In this document: piece by piece, positions 43,534-51,324 of the stretch
Layout: the number at the start of each line of letters is the position of its first letter
How positions within the stretch are numbered: position 1 is the stretch's first letter
NCBI RefSeq assembly: GCF_000010805.1
Contig: NC_012522.1
Location: 2,666,001-2,730,000 of the forward strand
DNA: 64,000 bases
DNA from: Rhodococcus opacus B4
GTDB taxonomy: Bacteria > Actinomycetota > Actinomycetes > Mycobacteriales > Mycobacteriaceae
Reading direction: 5' to 3'
Translations under genes and position numbers: made by a program
The notes under the pieces: generated by a model
Seen by the model: only the letters and a program-made list of their open reading frames with translations
The model's database searches: none
What the model was told of the DNA's origin: nothing

Positions 43534-44738
43534 CGCGGGGCCACCCCTCCCACGGCCGTGCCGAAGAGGTACTCCACGAAGCTCGGCGATCCCGCGCGGG
43601 GCGCGGTCGCGTTCGCGATGTTCGCGCCGCCGTCGACCACCAGGTGCGGGGTCGGGAACATGTCCTTGGTGATCTCCGGATAGCAGCCGGGAGCGCCACC
43701 GGGGCCGCCCCGCCCCTGGACGATCGGAAGATTCTCGGGATACGTGTAGTTGTCGTCACCGGGCATGATTCCCGCATCCAGTTCGAGTGAGTAACCGGTA
43801 TTTCCGGCACCGAAGCGCTGCTCGGCCTCCGCGGTCGTTGCGGCCTGCTGGAAGAGGCAGGCGTACTCGGGGCTGTATTCGGCCAGCAGCGCCGTCGTGG
43901 GTACGAACAGTCTCATGGTGTCGAGGAAGTTCTTTTCGTTCTCGGATGCGATACCGAATCCCTCGTCGCCCATCGTCCGGAAGGCCTGGAGGGTGGACTC
44001 GAGCGGCTTCTCCTCGGCTACCAGGGTGTCCGAGGTGACGCTGGCGTTGCCGAGCAATGCCATGAAGTCGGGCACCGCCTGTGTGTAGGTATCTGCCGTG
44101 ATGGCGGTGTCGCGCCAGTCGTTCGCGAGGGTGGGCAGGGTCGGATTGACCGCTGCCAGGAAGGTGTTGGCGTCGGTGAACGTAGTGCCGAGTTGATCAC
44201 CGCGGCCGCGCAGACCGGTAGCGACCGCGCCGAGTGTCGCGTTCAGCTTTGCCGCGTCGACGTGCTCGGTGACAGACGTCAAATTCTCGAACACCGTGTT
44301 GATCTCGGTCGTGACGTTGCGTGAACGCACTTTGTGTCCTGCCGCGAGCGGCTCGCCCGACGATCCGTCCGGAACCTCGAGGGCCACGTATTTCGACCCG
44401 AACGCGGTGGTGGCTTTGATCTCCGCGACCGTATCGGCGGTGAGGAGGCCGAACCACTGCTCGTCGATGTCGAGTTGCAGGCTCGCGCCGTCGGCCACGT
44501 GGTCGATGTCACGGACCTTGCCGATCTGGACTCCGTTCAGCTGCACCTTGGCTCCCTGATCCATCACGAGGCCGGATCGGTCCGACACGACGGTCAGGGG
44601 AACCGTGCTGGTGAACGCGCCTTTGAAGGACAGCAGGCAGCCGAACAGAATCGCCGCGAGTCCGAGGACGAGCGCTGCGCCCTTCGTTTTCAGCGGCGGC
44701 GGGTGATAGTGCGACTTGGCACTTCTTCTCGAGATCAT
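43530..44738 (-). CDS. mceA: MCE-family protein MceA
   Basis: A 402-residue MCE subunit. It has a cytoplasmic KSHYHPPPLKTKG leader, an anchor (ALVLGLAAILFGCLLSF), an MCE domain (LTVVSDRSGLVMDQGAKVQLNGVQIGKVRDI), and a C-terminal region with EYACLFQQAATTAEAEQRFG, typical of MceA proteins. The ATG has an AAGGATC site and lies 11 nt after YrbEB. It is first of the six MCE genes, in the standard order A-F. Confidence 0.93.
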   Translation of the reverse strand: MISRRSAKSHYHPPPLKTKGAALVLGLAAILFGCLLSFKGAFTSTVPLTVVSDRSGLVMDQGAKVQLNGVQIGKVRDIDHVADGASLQLDIDEQWFGLLTADTVAEIKATTAFGSKYVALEVPDGSSGEPLAAGHKVRSRNVTTEINTVFENLTSVTEHVDAAKLNATLGAVATGLRGRGDQLGTTFTDANTFLAAVNPTLPTLANDWRDTAITADTYTQAVPDFMALLGNASVTSDTLVAEEKPLESTLQAFRTMGDEGFGIASENEKNFLDTMRLFVPTTALLAEYSPEYACLFQQAATTAEAEQRFGAGNTGYSLELDAGIMPGDDNYTYPENLPIVQGRGGPGGAPGCYPEITKDMFPTPHLVVDGGANIANATAPRAGSPSFVEYLFGTAVGGVAPR

Positions 44739-44749
44739 GATCCTTACCC

Positions 44750-45610
44750 CTAGCCCGCAAGATTGAAGTTGCCGGACGCTCCGTAGATCGCCAGGGATGC
44801 AATGAGGGTCACCGAGACGACCGCGATCAGCGACGTCCGGACCGCACGTCCCACCGCTTCTCCCACACCGGCGGGTCCACCGCGTGCGTGGTAGCCGTAG
44901 TAGCAGTGGATGAGCATCACGACCAGCGCCATGACCACCGCTTGCAGGAAGGACCAGAACAGGTCGGTGGGCCGCAGGAAGGTGGTGAAGTAGTGGTCGT
45001 ACACACCGGAGGACTGCCCGTACACGTATGTGGTGGTGAACTGGGAGGCGACGAATGACATGATCACGGCCATCGAGTAGAGCGGGACGATCGAGATCAT
45101 GCCGGCGATCAGACGCGTCGACACGAGATAGGACATGGAGCGGATGCCCATGACTTCGAGGGCGTCGATCTCCTCGCTGATGCGCATGGCGCCCAACTGG
45201 GCGGTGGCGCCCGCGCCGATCGTGGCGGCGAGAGCGATGCCCGAGATCACCGGGGCGACGATGCGGACGTTGATAAACGCCGCGAAGAATCCGGTCAGAG
45301 CCTCGACACCGATGTTGCCGAGCGAGCTGAATCCCTGGATCGCGAGAAGTGTTCCGCCGGAGAGTGTCATGAATCCGACGATGACGACGGTACCGCCGAT
45401 GATCGCCATCGCGCCCGAGCCCATACCGATCTCGGCGATCAGTCGCACGGTCTCCTTCTTGTAGCTGGAGATTGCGTGCGGGGCGAGCCGGATGGTCTTG
45501 CCGAAGAAGTCTGCTTGATGCCCGATCGCTTTGAGGATGCGGACCGGGACCCCGGCCGCATCAGCCAGTTTCGGGTGCCGGCTTCCGGCAACGGTCTTGT
45601 GCACTGCCAT
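44750..45610 (-). CDS. yrbEB: MlaE/YrbE-family ABC permease YrbEB
   Basis: A 286-residue permease of the MlaE family with five to six membrane helices. The family signature GATAQLGAMRISEEIDALEVMG couples to the ATPase, and HCYYGYHARGGPAGVGEAVG is the conserved cytoplasmic end. It forms the permease dimer with YrbEA, powered by an MceG-type ATPase. The ATG at 45610 follows the YrbEA stop by 5 nt; a longer upstream reading would run through YrbEA. Confidence 0.94.
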   Translation of the reverse strand: MAVHKTVAGSRHPKLADAAGVPVRILKAIGHQADFFGKTIRLAPHAISSYKKETVRLIAEIGMGSGAMAIIGGTVVIVGFMTLSGGTLLAIQGFSSLGNIGVEALTGFFAAFINVRIVAPVISGIALAATIGAGATAQLGAMRISEEIDALEVMGIRSMSYLVSTRLIAGMISIVPLYSMAVIMSFVASQFTTTYVYGQSSGVYDHYFTTFLRPTDLFWSFLQAVVMALVVMLIHCYYGYHARGGPAGVGEAVGRAVRTSLIAVVSVTLIASLAIYGASGNFNLAG

Positions 45611-45615
45611 GGTGG

Positions 45616-46419
45616 TCAGGCTCCTGTTCCGAATTTGACGCCGATAGCGGTGACCACGACGTTGACCGCGAACAACGCCATGAAGGCGTAGACGACGGTC
45701 TCGTTCACCGCGTCGCCGACACTCTTCGGGCCGCCCTTCACGGTGAGCCCGCGGTGACATGCCACCAGGCCGGCGATCAGTCCGAACAGTGTGGCCTTGA
45801 CTTCCGAGATGATCACCTCCGGCAGCCCGGTCACGAACGTCAGCGAAGACACATATGCACCGGGGGTGACGTTCTGAATGTAGACGGAGAACAGGAACCC
45901 GCCGGTGAGCCCGATCGTGATGACGAGGCCGTTGAGCAGGACCGCCACGAACATCGACGCCAGCACGCGTGGCACGACGAGTCGTTGGATCGGGTCGATT
46001 CCGAGCACCCGGATTGCGTCGATCTCCTCCCGGATGGTGCGGGCACCCAGATCGGCGCAGATCGCCGTGGCACCCGCTCCCGCCACGATGAGCACGGTGA
46101 CCAGTGGGCCGATCTGTGTGACCGCGCCGAGTCCGGCACCGGCGCCGGACAGGTCGGCCGCGCCGAACTCCACGAGCAGGATGTTGAGGGTGAACACCAC
46201 GAGCACGGTGAACGGCAATGCGACCAGGAGCGTCGGCAGCAGCGCGACACGCACGATGAACCACGACTGCAGGACCAGTTCGCGCCACTGGAAGGGACGC
46301 TTCGCCATGGCCCGGAACGTCTCGCCGCACAACTCGAAGAAGCCTCCGACGGCGCGCAGCCCCGTGCCGACGCCGGACGCAATTTTCGCGGTCGCGGACT
46401 CGCGCACAGGCACACTCAT
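45616..46419 (-). CDS. yrbEA: MlaE/YrbE-family ABC permease YrbEA
   Basis: A 267-residue MlaE-family permease, the first gene of the mce operon proper. It has GAGATAICADLGARTIREEIDAIRVLG (ATPase-coupling signature) and ACHRGLTVKGGPKSVGDAVN, with helices such as LLPTLLVALPFTVLVVF. The ATG has an AGAAGGG site. It lies 111 nt after the aldehyde dehydrogenase on the same strand; that gap has no terminator with a T run, so read-through from the monooxygenase promoter is possible. Confidence 0.94.
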   Translation of the reverse strand: MSVPVRESATAKIASGVGTGLRAVGGFFELCGETFRAMAKRPFQWRELVLQSWFIVRVALLPTLLVALPFTVLVVFTLNILLVEFGAADLSGAGAGLGAVTQIGPLVTVLIVAGAGATAICADLGARTIREEIDAIRVLGIDPIQRLVVPRVLASMFVAVLLNGLVITIGLTGGFLFSVYIQNVTPGAYVSSLTFVTGLPEVIISEVKATLFGLIAGLVACHRGLTVKGGPKSVGDAVNETVVYAFMALFAVNVVVTAIGVKFGTGA

Positions 46420-46443
46420 GACACGCCCTTCTCTGGATGCGGA

Positions 46444-46459
46444 GCTGTGCAGGCACAGC
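46444..46459. repeat. short perfect inverted repeat upstream of yrbEA
   Basis: GCTGTGC-AG-GCACAGC is a perfect 7+7 bp palindrome 25 nt before the yrbEA start in the 110-nt gap. It is too tight for a good hairpin and looks more like a protein-binding site, which could give the mce genes extra control apart from upstream read-through. Confidence 0.4.
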
Positions 46460-46529
46460 GGGATACTCGAGATGACAACGCTCTGGTTCCTTTACTGCGA
46501 AGAGGGGCCGGGCGATTCGGCGCCGGCAG

Positions 46530-47939
46530 CTATCCCATGAGGCGGCGGAGCAGCCGGGTTGCGAAGGCTCCGTAGGGCGGGTAGGCGAACGACGGATCCG
46601 GATTCGTCGGCTTGCGCAACACGGCCTTTCGATGGCTGAAGGTCGCGAACCCGTGCTCGCCGTGGTAGTCGCCGGTCCCGGAGGCACCGACGCCGCCGAA
46701 CGGGAGGTCGGGGACGAGTAGCTGGTAGAGGAGGTGATTGACACCGACCGAGCCCGAGGAGGTGTTGCCCAGGACGGTCTGCACGGTGTCGTCGTTCTCT
46801 GTGAACAGATACAGCGCGAGAGGCTTCGGCCGGCTGTTCACCATCTCGACGGCGTCGTCGACGGACGTCACCGTCACCACCGGCAGAATCGGCCCGAAGA
46901 TCTCCTCGGTCATGAGCGGCGAGTCGAGATCGGGGTCGGTGACGACCGTGGCGCCGAATCGGAGGGTGCCGCGGTCGCGTTGCCCACCGGTCGTGTCGCC
47001 GCCGTGTCCGTCCAGGAGTGCGGCGAGGCGATCGAAGTGGTTCTCATTGACGATCCGGGTGGGTTCCGCTCGCCAGGCGTTGTCGAGCTCCCTCAGGAGC
47101 CGTTCGACGAACGCCGACCGCACCGAGTCCTCGACGAGAACGTAATCGGGTGCGATGCAGGCCTGTCCGCTGTTGACGCATTTCGCCCACGCGATCCGCC
47201 GCGCCGCGACATCGAGGTCGGCGTCGGCCGCCACGATCACCGGGCTCTTGCCGCCGAGTTCGAGCGTCACGGGGGTGAGGTGCTCGGCGGCCGCGGTCGC
47301 GACCAGGCGGCTGACACGCGCTGATCCGGTGAAGAACACATGGTCGAACTTCTCCTTCAGGAGCGCGGTGCTCATCTCGGCGCCTCCGTTGGCGACGACG
47401 ACCGCGGACGGGTCGAGGTACTTCGGTAGCAACTCGGCCAGCACCTGCGCGGTGCGCGGGGCCAACTCCGACGGCTTGACGAGCACGACGTTGCCTGCCG
47501 CCAGGGCGCTCACGAGGGGTTGGAGGGTGAGCAGGAGAGGGAAGTTCCAGGCACCGATCACCAGGACCACGCCCTTCGGTTCCGCCACGGTCCATGCCTT
47601 TCCCGGCTGCTGCGTCACGGGCAGCGCTGCACGCTGCGGCCGTGACCACCGCTCCAGGTTCTTCAGTGTGTGCCGGATCTCGGCGCGGACCGGGGCGAGG
47701 TCACCCATGAAGGTCTCGATCGCCGAGCGTCCCAGATCCTGTTCGACCGCGGCGGCGAGATGCGTCTCCCGCTCGGACAACAGCCGGGAGAGCCCCTCGA
47801 GCTGGGCGCGACGCCAGGTGAGCGAGCGGGTGCGTCCGCTGCGGAATGTCTTGCGCAGCATAGCGACCTGCGCCGAGGCATCCATGGTGGCGGCGATCGG
47901 TGCCGGTGCAGGGGCGGCCTTGCGAGTTGCGGTGCTCAT
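46530..47939 (-). CDS. aldehyde dehydrogenase (ALDH3-like)
   Basis: A 469-residue NAD(P)-dependent aldehyde dehydrogenase. Visible parts are the VIGAWNFPLLLTLQPLVSAL cofactor motif, FTGSARVSRLV, the general base E227 in LELGGKSP and the catalytic C261 in NSGQACIAPD. The about 470-residue length without an N-terminal oligomerisation extension and the PFGGVGASG motif fit the ALDH3/fatty-aldehyde type. It would oxidise a long-chain or released aldehyde to the acid. The ATG overlaps the stop of the monooxygenase gene, so the two act together. Confidence 0.94.
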   Translation of the reverse strand: MSTATRKAAPAPAPIAATMDASAQVAMLRKTFRSGRTRSLTWRRAQLEGLSRLLSERETHLAAAVEQDLGRSAIETFMGDLAPVRAEIRHTLKNLERWSRPQRAALPVTQQPGKAWTVAEPKGVVLVIGAWNFPLLLTLQPLVSALAAGNVVLVKPSELAPRTAQVLAELLPKYLDPSAVVVANGGAEMSTALLKEKFDHVFFTGSARVSRLVATAAAEHLTPVTLELGGKSPVIVAADADLDVAARRIAWAKCVNSGQACIAPDYVLVEDSVRSAFVERLLRELDNAWRAEPTRIVNENHFDRLAALLDGHGGDTTGGQRDRGTLRFGATVVTDPDLDSPLMTEEIFGPILPVVTVTSVDDAVEMVNSRPKPLALYLFTENDDTVQTVLGNTSSGSVGVNHLLYQLLVPDLPFGGVGASGTGDYHGEHGFATFSHRKAVLRKPTNPDPSFAYPPYGAFATRLLRRLMG

Positions 47940-49906
47940 GCGAAGCTTCCATCCGTCCGGGCTGCCGGTGACAGCGCTGATTCCACGTCGAAGTCGTCCA
48001 TGTTCGGCTGGTGCGTGCGGCGCCAGTACTCGATGTACTGCCAGGGACTGTTGGTCACCACACGTCCCCGGCTGTTGCGGTAGTAGGTGGTCATGCCGGG
48101 ATGGGTCCAGATGGTGCGCGAGAGTGCCTCTCCGAGTTCGTCGTCGTACATGTCGAAGGTGTCCTGCCGGACTTCGACACTCGCGAGGCCCTCGTCGATC
48201 ATCTCGGCGAGGACACGTGTGACGTACTGGACCTGGATCTCGGTGCCCGCGACGACGGTGCCGCCGTGGCCGGTGTTGGTGTTCGGACCGTAGAGGCAGA
48301 AGAAGTTGGGGAATCCGGGAACGGTGATGCCGAGATAGGCGCGGCCGTCGTCGTGTCCCCAGTAGTCACGCAGCGATTGTCCGCCCCGACCGCGGATGTC
48401 GACCGAACCGAGGACTTGGACGGCGTCGAATCCGGTTGCCAGAACGATGATGTCGGCATCGTGTTCGACACCGTCCGCGGTGCGCACGCCGCGGGGGGTG
48501 ACTTTCTCGATGTTCTCGGTCACCAGGTCGACGTCGTCGCGGCGGATCGTGCGGAACCAGCCGTTGTCGATGAGCAGACGCTTGCCGTAGGGCGGGTAGG
48601 ACGGCAGGCTCTTCTCGAGAAGGTCGGGTCGACCGTCGAGTTCGCTCTCGATGTGCGCGGTGAGGATCTTGCGGAGTTTGTCGTTGCTGCGGTTGATCGC
48701 GCGGTCGGCGTGCGGGTACTCGGGATCGATCTGCAGGAGCCCGTGCAGTTTGTCCCCCATCCGCCAGAACAGCCGGAGGCGGTACCAGCCCTGGTAGTTC
48801 GGAACATGGCGGTTCAGGAACGCGATGCCCTCGGGGATGTCCCGGCGGTAGTTGGGGTGCGGCATGGCCCATTGCGGGGAACGCTGGAAAACGCGCACGT
48901 TGCTCGCGACTCCGGCGGCGGCAGGGACGAACTGCATGGCGCTCGCCCCGGTGCCGATCACCGCGACGCGCTTACCGGTGATGTCGATGTCGCGGTCCCA
49001 GCGCGCGGTGTGCAGGCAGGGCCCGTCGAAGGTGTCGAGTCCGCGGATGGCGGGGGTGCTGGGGCGGTTCAGCAGGCCCACCGCGCTGACGAGGATACCG
49101 GCGTCGAGTTCGTCCTCGAGTCCGTCCGCGCCGCGCGTCACGATCTTCCAGAGCGCTTGGTCCTCGTCGTAGTCGGCCGACACCGCTTCGGTCGAGAACA
49201 GGATGTTCCGGCGGATGTTCCACCGGTCCGCGAGCGAACGCCAGTACTCGGCGAGTTCGTCGCGGCCCGCGAAGTACCGGGTCCAGTCCGGGTTCAGTGC
49301 GAACGACAGGGAGTACAGGTTGCTCGGGGTGTCCACACCGCAACCGGGGTAGACGTTTTCGTGCCATGTGCCGCCGACGTCGTCATTCTTCTCGATGATG
49401 ACGTACGGGATGTTCGCCTGTTCGAGTCGGATGGCGAGGCACAGCCCCGACAGTCCGGCGCCGATGATGGCGACTCGCAGTGGAACCTCACCCTCCAAGG
49501 CCGCCGCGGGAGCCGAGGCTCGGGGGTAGATTCCGAGCTCCTCGCCGAGGAGTTCGCCGTAGTCGTGAGGCAACTGTTCGCCCAGCGACACGCTGAGGAG
49601 CTGGACGAGCCGGGTGGGGTCGGGTTCCGGCGCGGGTGGGAGTTCACCGTCGCGGTACCGGCGCAGAACCTCGAAGGCTTCCAGACGAATTCGATTTTGG
49701 ACGTCCTCGGCGAATCCGCCGGAGTCGTGGTCGCCGAGGTCCATGGGCGGTGTCGGGACGAACGGCTCGTCGATCCAGCGGTCCTCGCCGGTCAGGTGCG
49801 CCAGGGCCGCGAGCAGGGTGGGCAGATTCGCCACCGCCAGTGCGTCGCGGAGATCTTGGTCAGTGAAGAAATCGGGCGCCGGTCCCGACGTCGTGGTCTG
49901 CTGCAT
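47936..49906 (-). CDS. Baeyer-Villiger flavin monooxygenase (HAPMO-like, N-terminally extended)
   Basis: A 656-residue class B flavoprotein monooxygenase. An about 140-residue N-terminal extension precedes the FAD motif GAGLSG (about 149-154), the Baeyer-Villiger fingerprint FDGPCLHTARW (about 293-303, FxGxxxHTxxW) and the NADPH motif GTGASA (about 318-323). Length and extension resemble 4-hydroxyacetophenone monooxygenase. It would insert oxygen beside a ketone to give an ester or lactone. I choose the ATG at 49906, 7 nt from the -10, which implies a leaderless mRNA; upstream ATGs lie inside the promoter. Overlaps the ALDH gene downstream. Confidence 0.92.
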   Translation of the reverse strand: MQQTTTSGPAPDFFTDQDLRDALAVANLPTLLAALAHLTGEDRWIDEPFVPTPPMDLGDHDSGGFAEDVQNRIRLEAFEVLRRYRDGELPPAPEPDPTRLVQLLSVSLGEQLPHDYGELLGEELGIYPRASAPAAALEGEVPLRVAIIGAGLSGLCLAIRLEQANIPYVIIEKNDDVGGTWHENVYPGCGVDTPSNLYSLSFALNPDWTRYFAGRDELAEYWRSLADRWNIRRNILFSTEAVSADYDEDQALWKIVTRGADGLEDELDAGILVSAVGLLNRPSTPAIRGLDTFDGPCLHTARWDRDIDITGKRVAVIGTGASAMQFVPAAAGVASNVRVFQRSPQWAMPHPNYRRDIPEGIAFLNRHVPNYQGWYRLRLFWRMGDKLHGLLQIDPEYPHADRAINRSNDKLRKILTAHIESELDGRPDLLEKSLPSYPPYGKRLLIDNGWFRTIRRDDVDLVTENIEKVTPRGVRTADGVEHDADIIVLATGFDAVQVLGSVDIRGRGGQSLRDYWGHDDGRAYLGITVPGFPNFFCLYGPNTNTGHGGTVVAGTEIQVQYVTRVLAEMIDEGLASVEVRQDTFDMYDDELGEALSRTIWTHPGMTTYYRNSRGRVVTNSPWQYIEYWRRTHQPNMDDFDVESALSPAARTDGSFA

Positions 49907-49912
49907 AGAGTG

Positions 49913-49942
49913 ACCATACAAAGTGTTCATACGTGATGTCAA
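49913..49942 (-). promoter_or_regulatory. lipid-regulon promoter/operator B (monooxygenase-ALDH, possibly mce)
   Basis: TTGACA (-35) and TATGGT (-10) lie 18 nt apart. The 20-mer GTATGAACACTTTGTATGGT (49913-49932) is the reference for the family of six sites. The start codon is 7 nt from the -10. Confidence 0.75.
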
Positions 49943-49976
49943 TCACTAGAGGCTGGGCAGTTCTGGACACGAAAAA

Positions 49977-50038
49977 GGGGACGAGCCAGAGAGAGTGCCG
50001 AAACGCATGGCGATGAAGAGTTCTCTCGGCTCATCCCC
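49977..50038 (-). terminator. rho-independent terminator after the APH-type kinase gene
   Basis: On the minus strand GGGGATGAGCCGAGAGA pairs with TCTCTCTGGCTCGTCCCC with one bulge and a mismatch, and is followed by TTTTT. It lies 39 nt after the kinase stop and insulates the kinase from the monooxygenase promoter. Confidence 0.8.
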
Positions 50039-50076
50039 GTCGAGAAGGATGCAGCCGTTGGCCGGCCTCGGGAGCG

Positions 50077-51168
50077 TCAGTTCCCGAAGAGCAGGGCGAA
50101 CGGGTCGTGGTCCTCGATAGCAGCCGCGTATCGATGCGCCATGGCGGCAACGGTTTCCGAGGGCTGCATGACAGTGGGAACGCACATCCACGCGAAGCCG
50201 TGCAGCGTGTGCCGCCGATAGTCTGCCCAGGCGCCGTCCCGCGAAATACGTGGACCGCCATAGGCTTCCAGTGCGTCGAGGTAGTGCGCAAGGAGATCTC
50301 GTTCATGGGTCCGACGATCCTCGATACTGAGTGCCGAGCCGATGAAGTAGGTGACGTCGTGCGACCACGGCGCCAGACACGCCGTCTGCCAGTCGAGGAA
50401 CGCCGGTGCCCGGCCCGGAATCCGGTACAGCTGCGCGAAGTGTGCGTCGCCGTGGTTGATGGTGTGCACCGCGCTGTCGTCGTGCTCCCACAGTGCACGG
50501 AAGGCGCGGCGAACCCGCTCGTCGTCCTGCAGTCCGGCCGACAGCTCGGGAACCTCGTCCCGGCTGATCAGCGGGTGGAACTGTTCGGGGCTGAGCATGA
50601 CCTGGAACGCCTGCCGGGCCGCTTCGACGCCGACAGGTAACCACTCGTACTGCCCTTTCGTGCTGCCCCACAGGGGTCCGTGCCAGCTGGCCTGCACCTC
50701 GAGCGTTTCGGCAACGCTGTCGACGGACCACAGGTTCGTCGCCTCGCCGAATTCGGCTCCACGCGTGGTGAGATCCTCGAGGATGACGATGCCCTGCTCG
50801 GGTTCGGCCTCCGCGTAGTAACAGGCGGGAACCTCCGCTTGAAGATTCGGCGCGAGGTCGCGATAGAAGCACCCCTCGAGTTCGTAGGCGGCGCCGAGTC
50901 CGAATGCCCGGCTTCGATCGTCGAATCCACCCTTGATGCAGACTCTTTCGGGGACTCCCTGCGATTCGCCGTCGAACGCGAGCTTCGCGAACGCCTTTGT
51001 GGCCGAGCCCCAGATGACGCGATCGATGTCCACCCCCCTCACCCGGATTCCGGGCCGCGCCTTGGCAAGTGCGGCGGTCATCCACTCGGGGGTCAGTTCT
51101 TCGATGGTACGGACGAGCGGAGTCGGCAACCCGCCGCCGGCCACGGGAGAGGTGAGAATGTGAGTCAT
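50077..51168 (-). CDS. APH/ecdysteroid-kinase-like phosphotransferase
   Basis: A 363-residue kinase-fold protein with HGDAHFAQLYR at about 239-249 (catalytic D241) and FLDWQTACLAPWSHDVTYFI with the metal ligand D259. It is closer to the EcKL/DUF1679-like branch than the kinase at 11.5 kb. A role in phosphorylating a hydroxylated lipid or CoA intermediate is inferred from its regulon promoter. It is a single gene with its own promoter 7 nt upstream of the ATG (leaderless) and its own terminator. Confidence 0.9.
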   Translation of the reverse strand: MTHILTSPVAGGGLPTPLVRTIEELTPEWMTAALAKARPGIRVRGVDIDRVIWGSATKAFAKLAFDGESQGVPERVCIKGGFDDRSRAFGLGAAYELEGCFYRDLAPNLQAEVPACYYAEAEPEQGIVILEDLTTRGAEFGEATNLWSVDSVAETLEVQASWHGPLWGSTKGQYEWLPVGVEAARQAFQVMLSPEQFHPLISRDEVPELSAGLQDDERVRRAFRALWEHDDSAVHTINHGDAHFAQLYRIPGRAPAFLDWQTACLAPWSHDVTYFIGSALSIEDRRTHERDLLAHYLDALEAYGGPRISRDGAWADYRRHTLHGFAWMCVPTVMQPSETVAAMAHRYAAAIEDHDPFALLFGN

Positions 51169-51175
51169 GTCACCA

Positions 51176-51205
51176 ACAATACAGAGTGTTCAGACGCGAT
51201 GTCAA
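51176..51205 (-). promoter_or_regulatory. lipid-regulon promoter/operator C (APH-type kinase)
   Basis: TTGACA and TATTGT lie 18 nt apart. GTCTGAACACTCTGTATTGT matches site B at 17 of 20 positions. The ATG is 7 nt from the -10, so the transcript should be leaderless. Confidence 0.75.
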
Positions 51206-51245
51206 TGAATTCGGAGGTGCCGCCGACCGCCCCCGAAAACGCAAA

Positions 51246-51274
51246 AAGGCACGCCTCGCGAGGAGGCGTGCCTT
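51246..51274 (-). terminator. rho-independent terminator after the tandem TetR gene
   Basis: A perfect 12-bp stem AAGGCACGCCTC/GAGGCGTGCCTT with a 5-nt loop is followed on the minus strand by a run of five T. It ends the transcript of the tandem TetR gene. Confidence 0.85.
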
Positions 51275-51278
51275 GCGG

Positions 51279-51324
51279 CCCGTGAGTACTTGTTAACCGC
51301 CGGCGGTTAACAAGTACTCACGGG
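51279..51324. repeat. 46-bp perfect palindrome abutting the tandem TetR stop codon
   Basis: CCCGTGAGTACTTGTTAACC continues to the centre GCCGGC and is mirrored exactly to 51324, with no loop. It abuts the TetR stop codon at 51325 and lies 4 nt from the terminator at 51246-51274. It could be a second terminator arm, a repeated palindromic element or a binding site. Confidence 0.8.

Noticed and set aside
46420..46529. A lipid-regulon site directly before yrbEA
   Set aside because: I looked for GAACACnnTGTAT on both strands and found none. Only a short 7+7 palindrome is present, so control by the regulon must come by read-through if at all.
48011..49936. 641-codon open frame on the plus strand
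   Set aside because: It lies fully antisense to the Baeyer-Villiger monooxygenase, whose motifs are unmistakable. No ribosome site or domain is visible.
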